NCBI RefSeq assembly: GCF_042453785.1
Contig: NC_091667.1
Span: 35,270,001-35,334,000 of the forward strand
Direction of reading: 5' to 3'
DNA: 64,000 bases
Source of the DNA: Malus domestica
Taxonomy: Eukaryota; Streptophyta; Magnoliopsida; Rosales; Rosaceae
Below, piece after piece: positions 34,360-47,100 of the stretch (position 1 is its first letter; the number at the start of each line of letters is the position of its first letter). Both the position numbers and the translations under genes were made by a program. The notes under the pieces are model-generated. The model saw nothing but the letters and a program-made list of their open reading frames with translations, did not search any database and was not told the origin of the DNA.

Positions 34360-35525
34360 GAAATGAGTTAATGAGACTCGGAGACGACTTGGTGCCTTGG
34401 TGGACAGTTTTTGTGTTATTTATCTGACGCGATTGCCCTTCATATTTTCCGTTTATTTCGATTCCCTTTGGGATTCCGCTGTTCCTACTTGAAAAAAAAT
34501 TAATTAAATAAATAAAATTGAGAAATTCTTGTATTTTCCTTTTCAATTTTTTTCATTTTGTCGGAGTCTTTACCTTCTTAGTTGCAAACAATGTTTGAAA
34601 TTTCTTTGATACCGTCGTTATTTTTTGTAAAAATATTCAAGAAATTAGAGAAACATATAGAAAGGGAATGAAGTATAAACTTCAGAAGATATAGGACAAA
34701 CGTCATATTTCGTTGATATTTCTAACATTATAACAACAATAATAAAGCTTTTTCCCACTAAATGAAGTAAACTGTATGAATTTTAAAACGTCATTGCGCT
34801 CGATATTTCCAACATTACCAGTTAAATATTGACAAACTGTCATATGTCCCTAAAGTTTTACTTTAAATGTTCATATTTTTTAGCAAAACTTCCATCATTT
34901 CCACTGAAAGCATCCGAGATCGATATTAGTATATCCATCGATATTCCACAAATTTACAAATCAATATTTCTACCGATACCAATATTTTAAACGTTGGTCG
35001 TAAATAACCCAGCGGTAAGGGCGAGTATAGAATAATAGATAAGTAGGAGTAACTAGACAAACAAAATCAAAAATTCATAATTTGTCGTTTGGTTTCGATT
35101 AAAGTTGTAAATAAAATAACAAATGTTCGAAGTGTAATTATCAGGGAGTGGTCTAGTTAGTGATAACAACTCAAATGCACAATGGATTCAAAGGGATGGT
35201 AGAATGATCGACTACTTTTAACATCAAGGGCCTTGCTACGTTTCGCCACTTAACTACAAAAAAAACCTACAACCTCGCCCGCCCGCCTCAACCGCGTTGC
35301 AACCGGCAAGGCCAGCAAGAGGAGCAAAAGGGACGACGAGAGGCAACATTCCTTCGCAAAAGATAGCCAAAACAGAAACCCATCCGAGACTATTGCTCGG
35401 GTTGTCAAGGTGCCACTTGACACCGTTACATGGTTCCCGGAAAAGAAGGATGGAACATCGACCATAAACATTGTTTTTCCCTCAGCAGTCGATTAAACAT
35501 GGGATTTTCCGAACAGCTGCGTTCT
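34360..35525. other. Intergenic region between two minus-strand genes
   Basis: Promoter of the RD-rich gene, then AT-rich DNA with scattered CGATATTTC-like words at 34600-35000. Closer to SF3a60 it holds its likely 3' region. A plus-strand open stretch at about 35270-35495 (TGKASKRSKRDDERQ, VKVPLDTVTWFPEKKDG) reads protein-like but matches nothing I know. Confidence 0.5.
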
Positions 35526-38500
35526 TTAAATCAGCCCCTGTCGCTGCAGATCAGTATATGTCTTCTTATTGTATATGTTACCTTCTCTGTCTTCATACTC
35601 TTCTTCAAGATCCGGACGCCATTTGTTTACACCTTGCCGTGCTTGTATCCTCTTCCACAGTTCTTTAGCTTCCTGTGTGGTGAAATGGTTTAGACTTCGG
35701 TAAAATACTAAGCTGGTGAATTATCCGAAAAATAATATACCTCTATTGATGTGATCTCGTTGAAGTTCTTCGTGTTTGGTATACCTAGGCAACGCATACC
35801 GTGCTGATGGCGCCATTCCTTAAAATGTCTCTCAAAAGCTCTACGCCCCCAGTAACTGTAATTCCCGCATATCTCGCACTTGAATTCCTGAAATGCATGA
35901 ATAGAGTTGCAATCACCTGACCTTTAGTTTATGCAAAAATAAAACTAGAATGTTCAAGAGATAACTCAATTGGCAACGCCAAGCGGGCAAAAACACACAT
36001 AATAGTGAAAAAAGAAGGCTGAAATTTATTTATTTCTTTAATAGAAAAAACAAATTGTATAAATGTTATACATGCACCGGCCACTTGAAGATAAGAAATA
36101 GTCCCCGGGCACTAGAAGATAAAACACGATTCACATTCAACCCGGAAACAAGGGAAGTATAAATCATTCTGGAAAATAAATAGCTTACCTGACCAAGACC
36201 ATGAAGCTTATACAGCCAGTAGGGAATGGGCTTCCCATCCCAACCCATTGGCAATTTCAGTGGATTGTAAATCTGCTGTTCATCATCATCACTTTCAGTA
36301 TCGGCCTGTGTCTCTTCCTGTGAGGAATCAAACCCAATCAAGCATCCATTAGAAACCAATACTAATTTGATCGACAAAGAAAACTAACTATTATATGATT
36401 TCATTGATGTCAACATATTTCTTCAGGGGGTGATTTCTTACCTCTTCACGTTCTGCTTCAATTTCTTCATATGTCAAAGCCTGTTTCTTCATGATGTTGT
36501 CTTTTGTTCTTTCAATAGCCTGCACAAATCCGCCAATAATTTTTTGTAAATGTGCACTGATATTCAAACTCCAACAAAAACAATGAAAATAGGCAACTAA
36601 ATACAGAGACACAAACATGTAAGACTGGGGAATCAGGAAATATATGCCAACCTCAGTCAGTAAGTCGCATAATTTTTTCGTTTTGGCCTCCAATAAAGCA
36701 ATTTCTTTTAAATTGTCAACTTGTTGTGGAGCTGCAGCAGCCCCATTCTGTTCTGCACCACGCGAACCTTTGGCAAAATGTTTCTTGTCCAACTTCTCCA
36801 GAGGTGTGTCCTGCGTAACATAAACAGATATTTAAGTACTACGTGGAATGGAGATTTTATTAGAAACAGTGAAAAAATGTCAAATTATCTGACAGGTTTC
36901 ATAAGGATTCAAATTTGTGAATAACACATCTTTAACATAACATGAAGTGCAATGACTTGGGTAAGCTAGGGCATTCTGATTTTTGGCTAATTTAATAGTC
37001 TTATTGATCCCCATCAAAACAAGAAAGCAATTTTAGGACATTTCAAGTAGTTCCAATTGAAAATACTCCCTACAATACTGATTAAGAAACTAGAGAACAG
37101 AGAATGTACGAGCACATATCAAATATGCCACTTTTCTCAAAAAGAAAAAGTTACAGAACAATCACCTTTGTAAGGAAAAGCCTCTCTGCACGCTGCTGAA
37201 CAGTACCACCCGTCTTCAGTCCTAATGAAGCTAGTGCCTGGAAGATAATTAAAGAGAGAATATAAGAAAATTTTCTTTTTTTATTTTTGAGAGAAGAATA
37301 TATAGAGCTTGCTTAAGATGTGTTTCTAAACTTAGGATTGAACTTAGATTATATTTTTTTGGGTGAAATAAATCCGTTCTAGTTCTTTAATTTCATACAC
37401 ATTGAACAACATTTATTGAGTACAAGATATTTTAATCCATTTTAGATTACATATGAAAGACTGCACAAGTAATTTTGGAAACTATTCGATTTTGAGTATC
37501 TAGAACGAAAAAAGAAGACAAACCCTGATCCCTAACTAATTAACTTCCTCCCATTTTTGGCATTCGCTTCATTCTCTATGTCTCACTCCAGTACTAAACC
37601 ATTTCTATTGGTCAACAAGTTAATGTTGAGCTTTTAACAATCATTATTTACTATAACTTAATAACTTTTTACCTCAATCTGTGAGCATTTAGGGTCTAAT
37701 TTTTGCCAATAACTTTTCTTTTACGTTGTATATGTCACCCTTACCTCCTTTAGCTTTTCAGGGCCCACTTCCATCAGTTCTTCCACCGTGCTATAATAAT
37801 CAAGATCAATCATAGTAAGTTGATCTTGAACATGCCCATTTTCTTGCTTCTCATTTTCCCATCCTTTTACCTTGCCATCTGCCCATTGCTCTTCAAATTC
37901 GGTTTCAACCTGCCAAAAAAATGCCATACTTCATCATTCCAAATCCAACCACAGTCCAGGATCATAGATACTATGGAATTATATCGAACCATGCCTAAAT
38001 TGCAATAGCCCATTCAACAGAAAACATTAAGTTCACAAAGACAAAGGTAACTATGATAAATTGGTTTCATAACCATATACATACATAGACGTTGTTAACG
38101 TCCATGTATAAGATGAATTACTACTATGCTCAGTTGTGATTCAAGCCTTCAAATCATTTCAAGATAACAAGGTATGCTTGAGTACAATGTTTATCATTAT
38201 TTCGGGCAAATTTACTAGAGTAATAGTGAATTATAACTTTCTAGCCAAAGAAAATTCATAACTGGAAACTTTAAGAATGAAAAATATATATTTCTGATTC
38301 ACTTTCCTACATAAACAAGACTAAATTGATGCTATTGCATCACTCTAATACAAGTAAAGGAGAGTATTGATTTGGACCTTCAAAAATATTCTGTCAAGAT
38401 CTTGCAAGGGCTCTGTCCTCTGGAAAAAATATATCAGGTATGCAAGTAGATTTTCCATATATTCCTTGTACTGCCTGAAAAATAAAACAAAATCATTCCC

Positions 38501-39931
38501 AAAATTCGTGTACATGAATTAAAAGCAATGGCGGAAGAAAATAATATAACACTTCACCTTGACGACTTCAGCTTGTGTGGAACCTTTTGTGGTTGTGAAA
38601 AAGCATCAAGGTAAGCAGAGTACTCAATAGGTTCTCCAAATTTGGAATTAATATACTGGTTGTATAGTTCATGCAAGTCAAGGTATCTTCCAAAAGCTTC
38701 CTGAAAACAGAACTAAACAAATCAATGAAAGGATATGAAGTATAAATGTAACTACTCAGTAGTGTTTATCAAAAAGACAAATAAAATAACCTGAATAAAT
38801 AAAGATAATAACCAGATGTACCCATCTGTATTATTTGCCTATCTATACAGTTACTGTCCAACCAGAAAACAAACAAACAAAAATGAAGTAGTATTTTATG
38901 AAAAATCGATATCTCCACACCTTGTGTGGAAGGAAAAATAACTGAATCAATCTAGTTCACTTGTCTTTGTAACTTCAAGCATTGTTTACACAGGTATGCA
39001 TACACACAGACATAGATACAGAGACATAAACACAGAGATGGGGAAAGAGAGAGGGAGAGAGAGATATTGACCTCTCCACTGAACTCGATTTGAGGTTCCT
39101 CCTTTAGCAGTGCTTCTTCTTCCTCATTAGCATCAACAACACGAGCAACTGGGTGCTTTCGGTGATACTCACGAATCTGCAGATATGGCAAACATTTCAC
39201 CAATAACTTAAATTACCTTCAGATTTTGGCAACAATTGATAGACTGACTGATAACCTACTTAAGTACTCTGACTTCTCCTTTTTGGTTCCCCAACTAAAT
39301 TTTGGATAATCAGAACAGAATGCACACACTCGTACGCGCAAAAACACAACTTTGAAAAAACCCTCAACCCTCACCCTTCCATCGATGAATAAACACCATT
39401 AACATCAGAAGATTCAGAGCTATAATTTCTTCATCCAATAAAATCGACAAACAAAACAAAGAGAAAGAAAAAAATACCTCTTTCAATCGATCATAAAATG
39501 CGCTGAAAACGTTGGTGCCAGTGGCAGTCTGGCCTCCGAGGGCCGCAATCTCGTCCTTCCTCGCATTATCTTTATCTTCATAGATCTCAATCTGAAACCA
39601 AACACACAGAAACCCCCAATTAGCAGTCAAAACCATAAACCCTAGGGTTTCCGCAATTAAAAAAACCCTAAATTCCAAAGAATCCACACACATTCTGTAC
39701 ATTCTCAATCGCACAGAGAGTGTAGGAAGTGAAGAGAGAGGCAATAATAATACGCACCAGTTTTTCGGTGGTGGAGGTGATGGTGTCGATCATTTGGCGG
39801 ACGCGGTGGCCCTGGTACAAACGGTCCTTGCTGGACGGCGGCTCGTTCATGAAGTCCTTCACTATCAGCCGCTCCAGCCGCTCCACCTCCTCGTGAGCGG
39901 CACGTGTCTGCTCCAGTAGCGTTGACGACAT
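35526..39931 (-). CDS. SF3A60: Splicing factor 3A subunit 3 (SF3a60)
   Basis: Twelve exons, all GT-AG, join exactly to 509 residues plus stop: 39931-39758, 39591-39478, 39176-39072, 38700-38558, 38474-38378, 37909-37745, 37237-37166, 36810-36652, 36519-36442, 36317-36189, 35887-35741, 35672-35526. It starts [20 protein letters not shown] (ATG 39931; an ATG four codons upstream at 39943 is also in frame). N-terminal helices lead to [12 protein letters not shown] and [20 protein letters not shown]; a SAP-like segment reads [20 protein letters not shown]; the C-terminal matrin-type C2H2 finger is [20 protein letters not shown] with [19 protein letters not shown]; the end is [16 protein letters not shown]3a60 joins SF3a120 and SF3a66 in the U2 snRNP and is needed for pre-spliceosome assembly in the nucleus. 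The length is close to the Arabidopsis protein (about 504). A CT-rich leader lies at 39960-40015. No defects seen. Confidence 0.97.
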
Positions 39932-40477
39932 CTTCTCTGCCAAACGGAGGAGCTACCGAGCTACGGCTTCTTCCTCTCCCTCTCTCTCTCTCCCCCTCTC
40001 TCTCGGCGCTTTGCCTCCGTCTCTGTGCGGACGAAGCAAAATCTAAAAATTTTAGAGTGAGAAGGAACCGGTGACGTGGCTTTTAGTTTTAACTGTTGGT
40101 TAGGTAGTAACACTCCTGCCACCTGGCCTCTTTTTTTTTTTAGAAAATTGCCAATATGGCACTGGATTTCTTCACTCTTATGAAATTAGCCATCAAACCT
40201 GAATTTTTTATAATTAACAGGCTAGAAGTTAACTGTTAGGGGAAAGAAGAGTAAGCAGGGATCGAACTCGTATCAAGGTGCATATACCTAAATAATTTTC
40301 ATCACTGTAGTAAAACATCATCTGCATCACCTGACATCTATCATCTATAGTTTTGTTAAATATGAGAGCATAACTTGTATGAGTGCGCTCATTGAAGGGC
40401 ATTTTTATCAATTAAAGGCCCGTGACAAGTAATTGTAATTTTGTTCTCATTAAAAAGTTTATAACAAAATTTAGATT
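39932..40477. other. SF3a60 upstream region
   Basis: CT-rich leader (39970-40010), then AT-rich promoter DNA. GGATCGAACTCG at about 40259-40270 is the reverse of a tRNA B-box-like motif (CGAGTTCGATCC), hinting at a SINE remnant. The Ty3 element is inserted about 550 bases upstream of the start codon. Confidence 0.5.
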
Positions 40478-40998
40478 TGTTTGTACCATACTTGACCAAT
40501 CCCGAAACTACCGAGCACCGGCCAACGCTATACTGTCAAGGACCCAGAAGAGTTCCCCTCCGACCAGGAGGCCAATCACTACTCGACACGTGTCAAGATT
40601 AGAAGCCAATCAGAGTGCAGCACGTGTCAACATCAAGAACCAATCATAACATGACACATGTCAATGTGACAAAGCTACAAGTTTTTCTATAAATAGGGGT
40701 CATTCCCCCACAATATTGCCTAATGCCATTTTGTGTTAAATCATTCACAAGAACTCACTAAATTGAGAGCTTGATCCTTTGTACTTGTGTAAGCCCTTCA
40801 CTACTAATAAGAACTCCTCTACTCCGTGGACGTAGCCAATCTGGGTGAACCACGTACATCCTGTGTTTGCTTCTCTGTCTCTATTCATTTACGTACTTAT
40901 CCTCACTAGTGACTGAAGCAACCAAGCAACCAAGCGAAGGTCACAAAACCTGACACTTTCTGTTGTACCAAAGTCTTCGCTGATTTTGTGCATCAACA
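40478..40998 (+). repeat. 5' LTR
   Basis: 521 bp with TG...CA ends (TGTTTGTACCATACTTGACC to GTGCATCAACA). TATAAATA lies at 40688-40695, about 210 bases in, and CACGTG-like stress-type motifs (ACACGTGTCA, GCACGTGTCA) lie upstream of it, the usual place for U3 enhancers. It matches 52557-53077 throughout. Confidence 0.97.
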
Positions 40999-41000
40999 TT

Positions 41001-41018
41001 TGGCGCCGTCTGTGGGAA
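41001..41018 (+). other. Primer binding site
   Basis: TGGCGCCGTCTGTGGGAA begins two bases after the 5' LTR. TGGCGCCGT matches the complement of the 3' end of plant tRNA-Asp as I remember it; the rest diverges. This type is common in plant Tat elements. Confidence 0.7.
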
Positions 41019-41105
41019 ACGACACTTATTCCTACTCTCTTCAGCTGTGTCAAGCTGGTTTCTATCATTCGTACACTTTCTTTTGACCAGGCATCCCTCT
41101 CCAAC

Positions 41106-44100
41106 ATGGGAAGCGAAGGAAGCCACAGCACACAGAATGACACCCCCCTTGCACATAGTGCGAAACAACGAAAGAAGGAAGGAAAACGAGTTCTTCTTCA
41201 AGCTAAAGTCGATGAGTTGGAAGCTCAGAACAACAAGATAGCAATGAAGAATGAGGTCCTCCAGGAGCAATATGAGAAGCTCTTCGAGACACTCCACGAA
41301 GCTAGGCAAGCTCAGACACGCGAGCTTGTTGCCCCCGTGGAAGTCAACCATCAACTGGGTGCCCTCCAACATGGAGGGTCACATGCATTCGACATAGATA
41401 TCCCTGATAGGGAACAGATTACCCCTCGACTTGATAATCAACATGAGGCTTCTCTTAACCCAGTTGCTTCAACCCGAACCATGAGAAGTGGAGGGAGACA
41501 CCTCTTTACTGAAGGGGCAGAAGGATCGAAAGCCGTCTTTCGCGATTGTCGGGATTTCCTGAAGCAACGTCGAGAGAATTCCATCCATATAAGCTCAAAG
41601 ATTAATGACCCAAGGATTTCTGAGAGACTCGGTCCCCTGCCACGGCCCAAGCCGGCCACCAATTTGGGGAAGGGGCAACAAGTCCCAGAGAGACATGAGG
41701 GTACAGGGGACTCAGAGGTGTTCCGACAGACATACCCTGGAAGCCAGTACAGCGAGTCCAGGGAAAAATCACATGCCCTTGATCAAACCTTCCTAATTCC
41801 AAGAGGAGATGGAGATTTACGAAAGAAAGCTCCAGTGACACATAACTCCGCTCAGGACCCCCTTGTCCTACAACTTCTTGAGGAAGTAAACAAGTTGAAG
41901 GCTGAACGTCAGGCTGAAATACCTGACTGGAACCAACCCAGGCCTGGCCCTCTTACAATGAGGATCCTCAACACCCCCCTTCAAGCAAAGACAAAGCAAA
42001 AGCTTGGCTTGCAACTTTATACTGGAAAAGAGGACCCGATTGAGCACCTTAACCTCTTTGAGTCCACCATGGCATACCGGATGCACACCGACGAAGAGCG
42101 ATGTCTTCTCTTCCCCTCCACCCTCTCTGGCGGAGCTCTAAATTGGTATTGTTGTCTTACACCTGAGACGGTAGACTCATTTGAGGAATTGAGGAAACTA
42201 TTTGTTTCCCAACACATTTTCCAAACCGATCGCTTGCACTCTGCAGATGACCTGTACACTATCCGCCAGAAGCCAGACGAGTCATTACGTATGTATGCTG
42301 GCCGCTTCAGCCATGAATACTCCCGGTGTGCCGAGGCAGACGACAAGACTGCCCTCAAAGCCTTCACGGCAGGCCTACGTGATTGTTTCTTTAAATACAT
42401 GATCAATGCCAATACTTGGAAGACTTACTCTGAGGTGATGGCGCAGGCTTATAACCATGCCTCCGCCGAGGCAAAGACATATCAGGAGAAACCCCCTACA
42501 ACCATCCTTTATCAACAAGTGGGAGGTGGAAGCCAGACTCACCTAAATGAGAAGACCTCGACTTTCCAAACAGCAGTGGCACCTCCCCATGCCTTGCATA
42601 ATGCTTCGCCGAATCAACAGACATATCAATTTCAAGGCAAGAGGAAGGATTTCCATCCTCACCACTCTCATTTCAGTAAAAAGAGTAAGGGACACTATCT
42701 CGATAACCAAGGGTATCGCCACAATAACGCTCGCCCCCAGGCAGTCAATGCAGTGGGTCAAACCCGCGTCAAGATACCCCCTACCCCAAGGTATGAGACA
42801 TACACGCCCTTGAATGCCACATGCGCGGCCATTTACCCCAGCATAGCTCACCTGATACCAAAGCCAAAGCCGAGGCACCCAGATTACACCCCCCCGAATA
42901 ACGCGGGCATGTTTTGTTGCTACCATGAGCATAACGGCCATGATAGCGAGAAATGTATCATCCTCCGTGATCGTATTGAAGCTTTGGCACGAGAAGGAAA
43001 AATTGATCAATTCCTCCTTCACCCTCAAAGGGATAACCGTAACCAACGCCAGGTGAATGTCATATATTCCATAAGCGGCGGCACACCCATATCTGAATCT
43101 TCCAATAGGGCCATGAAAAACAGTGAACGAATTCTGAGGCCTGGTCACCAAGTGTTTCACGTGGAAGACATCAGGGGAGGGAAGTATCAAAAGCCTAATT
43201 GGGATCCGATATGTTTCTACCCTGAGGAAGAAAGAGGCATCATCTACCCTCATAACGACCCATTGATCGTGGAGGCTCACATAGCCAACTTTGATGTTCG
43301 ACGAATCCTCGTAGACACAGGGGCTTCGGTCAATATCATGTTTGCCGAAGCTTTCAGGGCACTCAGTGTAGCTGAACACTTGCTCGATCGCTCGATTTCT
43401 CCTCTGATAAGCTTCTCCGGTGATATCGTGCAACCCTTAGGGAGCATACATTTACCCTTTACTATTGGTACAGGCCCTTACACGGCTACCATTACCACTA
43501 ACTTCCTAGTGGTTGACTGCCCAACGGCATACAATGTCATCTTTGGGCGCACAGGCATCAATGATCTCAAGGCTATGGTATCCACGCATATGCTGTTGAT
43601 GAAATTTCCAACCCCCCATGGCAACGGCTACATCAGAGGAGATCAGCTTAGTGCACGATCATGTTACAACATTTCAGTTAAGCAACAACACTTGCCCGGA
43701 CCCAAGGAAACCCTGTCTGTACATGACCAAGTCACAAAGACCAGCCTAGATGAAGCGAACTTGGATCTTCCTGATAGCAACAATCAACCCGATGATCCTC
43801 GAGATGACTCTTTCACCCAGCAAACCCAACCTGCTGAAGAGTTGGAGAAGGTACCTATCTCAAGAGATTATCCAGATCGCATGGTGAAGATTGGCACCAC
43901 ATTGTCACCACCCCTTCGGTTAGCATTGATATCTTTTTTGAAAGAGAACACTGAAGTCTTCGCCTGGTCATACGAGGACATGCCAGGCATCTCTCCCGAT
44001 GTCATCTGTCATCGTTTGAGTATTGACCCCAAGATCAAGCCGGTGAGACAGAAGCGAAGATCTTATGACGCTGAACGATACGAGGCAATGAAAGCAGAAG

Positions 44101-47100
44101 TTGAAAAACTCAAAGGCATAGGCTTTGTCCGCGAAGTCAATTACCCGACATGGGTAGCAAATGTGGTCCTTGTTAAGAAAAATCCGACCAAAGAAAGTCT
44201 TTTGCTTCAAAAGGTCTTGTGGAGAATGTGTGTTGACTACACCGACCTAAACAAAGGGTGTCCGAAAGATAGCTTCCCTCTTCCTCTTATTGACAGACTT
44301 ATAGACTCTACGGCCGGGTGTGAACTCCTGAGCTTCATGGATGCTTACTCAGGATACAACCAAATCCTCATGAACCCTTCGGATCAAGAACACACAGCCT
44401 TCACTACCGACAGAGGACTATACTGCTACAAAGTCATGCCTTTCGGCCTAAAGAATGCAGGAGCGACTTATCAGAGACTAGTCAACTCAATGTTCGCCGA
44501 GCAGATTGGGAAGAGCATGGAAGTTTACGTTGATGATATGTTAGTCAAGAGCAAACATGCTGACCAACACATCACCAACCTATATGAAACTTTCACTATT
44601 TTGAAGAGGTATCGAATGAGGTTAAACCCCAACAAATGTGCCTTCGGCGTAGGCTCTGGCAAATTCTTAGGTTTCATGATTAGCCAACGAGGCATTGAAG
44701 CTAATCCCGAGAAGATCAAAGCAATCCTCGACATGAAGGAACCGGTAACTTCAAAGGACATCCAGAGCCTTACTGGCAAGGTGGCAGCCTTAACCAGGTT
44801 CATTTCTAAGGCCACAGACAAATGTGCTCCCTTTTTTAAAGCACTTAAGGGAAGTAGGAAGTACATTACATGGACTGATGAATGTGCCGAGGCATTCAAA
44901 AACCTCAAGGAGTACATGAGTAAAGCCCCTCTACTCTCCAAGCCCGAGGTAGGAGACATTCTCATTATCTACCTATCGGTATCAGCTTCAGCCGTAAGTT
45001 CCGTTCTCATTCGAAAGGATGGGAATATTGAGCGACCTGTCTACTACGCTAGCAAAGCCTTACAAGATGCGGAGACACGGTACTCTAACATTGAGAAATT
45101 GGCTCTGGCATTGGTCATGTCTGCTCGAAAACTCCGCCCTTACTTCCAAGCGCACTCCATCATCGTGCTTACCAATTATCCTCTTCAACAGATACTCCAA
45201 AGTCCTGACACTTCAGGGCGAATGATCAAATGGGCAATAGCGTTGGGTGAGTTTGACATCTCCTACCAACCAAAGCCAGCTGAGAAGGGCCAAGCAGTAG
45301 CAGATTTCATCGCCGACTTCACATATCCTGTTGACATTGCTTCTACACCTGAAGCAGTAGCTTCATTACCATCGGAAGCTCAGAAAGTAGAATCAACGAC
45401 CTCAGCATGGAGTCTGTATGTTGATGGCTCATCCAACCAACAGGGCTGTGGAGCGGGACTAGTCTTGACTACGCCCGACAAAGTAGCAATGGAGTATGCT
45501 CTTCGTTTCAAATTCAAGGCATCAAACAATGAGGCCGAGTATGAAGCCCTTCTAGCAGGATTACGTTTGGCCAAACACCTCGGGGTTAAACAAATTGATA
45601 TTTTCAGTGACTCCCAATTAGTGGTCAACCAGGTTACCAACAACTTTGATGCTAAGGACAGCTCCATGGCAGCATATCTTGCGCAAACACAACTTTTGCT
45701 CAAGCACTTCCACTACCAGATCACCCAAGTTCCTCGAGCGGCAAACAGTCATGCAGACGCCCTGGCTCGCCTCGCCTCAGCTGTGGAAGACAAGATTGGA
45801 AGAAAAATTCATGTCGAACTGTTGGCAACACCAAGCACCATGGCCGCAGAAGTATGCAACTTACAACGGGGGGATAGTTGGATCACCCCGATCTATAATT
45901 TCCTTGCTCATGGCACCCTCCCAAATGATAAAGTCCAGGCTAAGCAAATTCGATACAAGTCTACCCACTACCTGATCATCAATGATCAACTCTATAAGCG
46001 AGGTTTTAGCCTGCCATACTTAAGGTGTCTTACGCCTGCCGAGGCGGAAATCGTCCTTCGGGAAATACATGAGGGAGTCTGTGGAGATCATGCTGGATCT
46101 CGGTCCCTAGCACACAAGACTTTTCGCCAAGGATATTACTGGCCAACACTCCACCAGGATGCCATCAAAGTATCCCGCTCATGTGACAAATGTCAACGAT
46201 ATGCGGCTATTCCTCATTCCCCTCCAGAGCCTCTTACTCCTATGATCAGCCCTTGGCCCTTCGCCCAGTGGGGACTTGATTTGATCGGCCCAATGCCGGC
46301 AGGGAAGGGCAAAGTCTGTTACGCAGTCGTTGCAGTGGACTACTTCACAAAGTGGGCCGAAGTAGAACCCTTGGCAACCATTACTGAGGCAAAGATAGAA
46401 GACTTCGTGTGGAAGAACATCCTTTGTAGATTCGGCATTCCCAATGCGATAGTCACTGACAATGGGCGACAGTTTGACAACAAGAAGTTCAGGTTGTTCT
46501 GCTCTAAGTTCAACATCAACTTATGCTTTGCCTCTCCAGCTCATCCCCAGTCTAATGGACAAGTTGAGGCCATCAACAAAATAATCAAGCGCACTTTGAA
46601 AACCAGCTTGGACAAAGCTAAAGGCTGTTGGCCAGAATTTGTACCCCAAGTTCTTTGGTCATATCGCACTTCATATCGGACTTCAACAGGAGAAACTCCA
46701 TTCTCACTTGCCTTTGGCACAGAGGCGGTTGTCCCTGTTGAGCTCGAGCAAGCAACATTCCGAGTCCAGAACTACATTCAAAGTGAAAATGACAAACAAC
46801 TCACCCTCAACTTGGATTTAGTCGAAGAACACAGAAACCAAGCTCACTTGAGGAATGTCGCCTACAAGCAGCGCATCTCCAACTATTATGACTCTAGGGT
46901 CAAGCCTCGTTCTTTCAAAATAGGAGACTGGGTCTTAAAGAAAAGATTACTCTGCGACAGAGTCCCGAGTGAAGGCACACTTAGTCCAAACTGGGATGGA
47001 CCGTATGAAGTCATTGGCATCAGTCGCCCTGGCTCTTACACACTTAGAAGCTCTGATGGCAAGACCCTTGGCCATCCATGGAACGCTGATCACTTGAAGT

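Noticed and set aside
40986-41105. Extension of the gag-pol frame into the 5' LTR and primer site
   Set aside because: It starts at a TTG inside the LTR end; the first ATG in frame is at 41106 and the primer site is not coding.
42543-43433. 296-codon minus-strand ORF within gag-pol
   Set aside because: Shadow of the protease region; lacks any recognisable motif and the sense frame is clearly coding.
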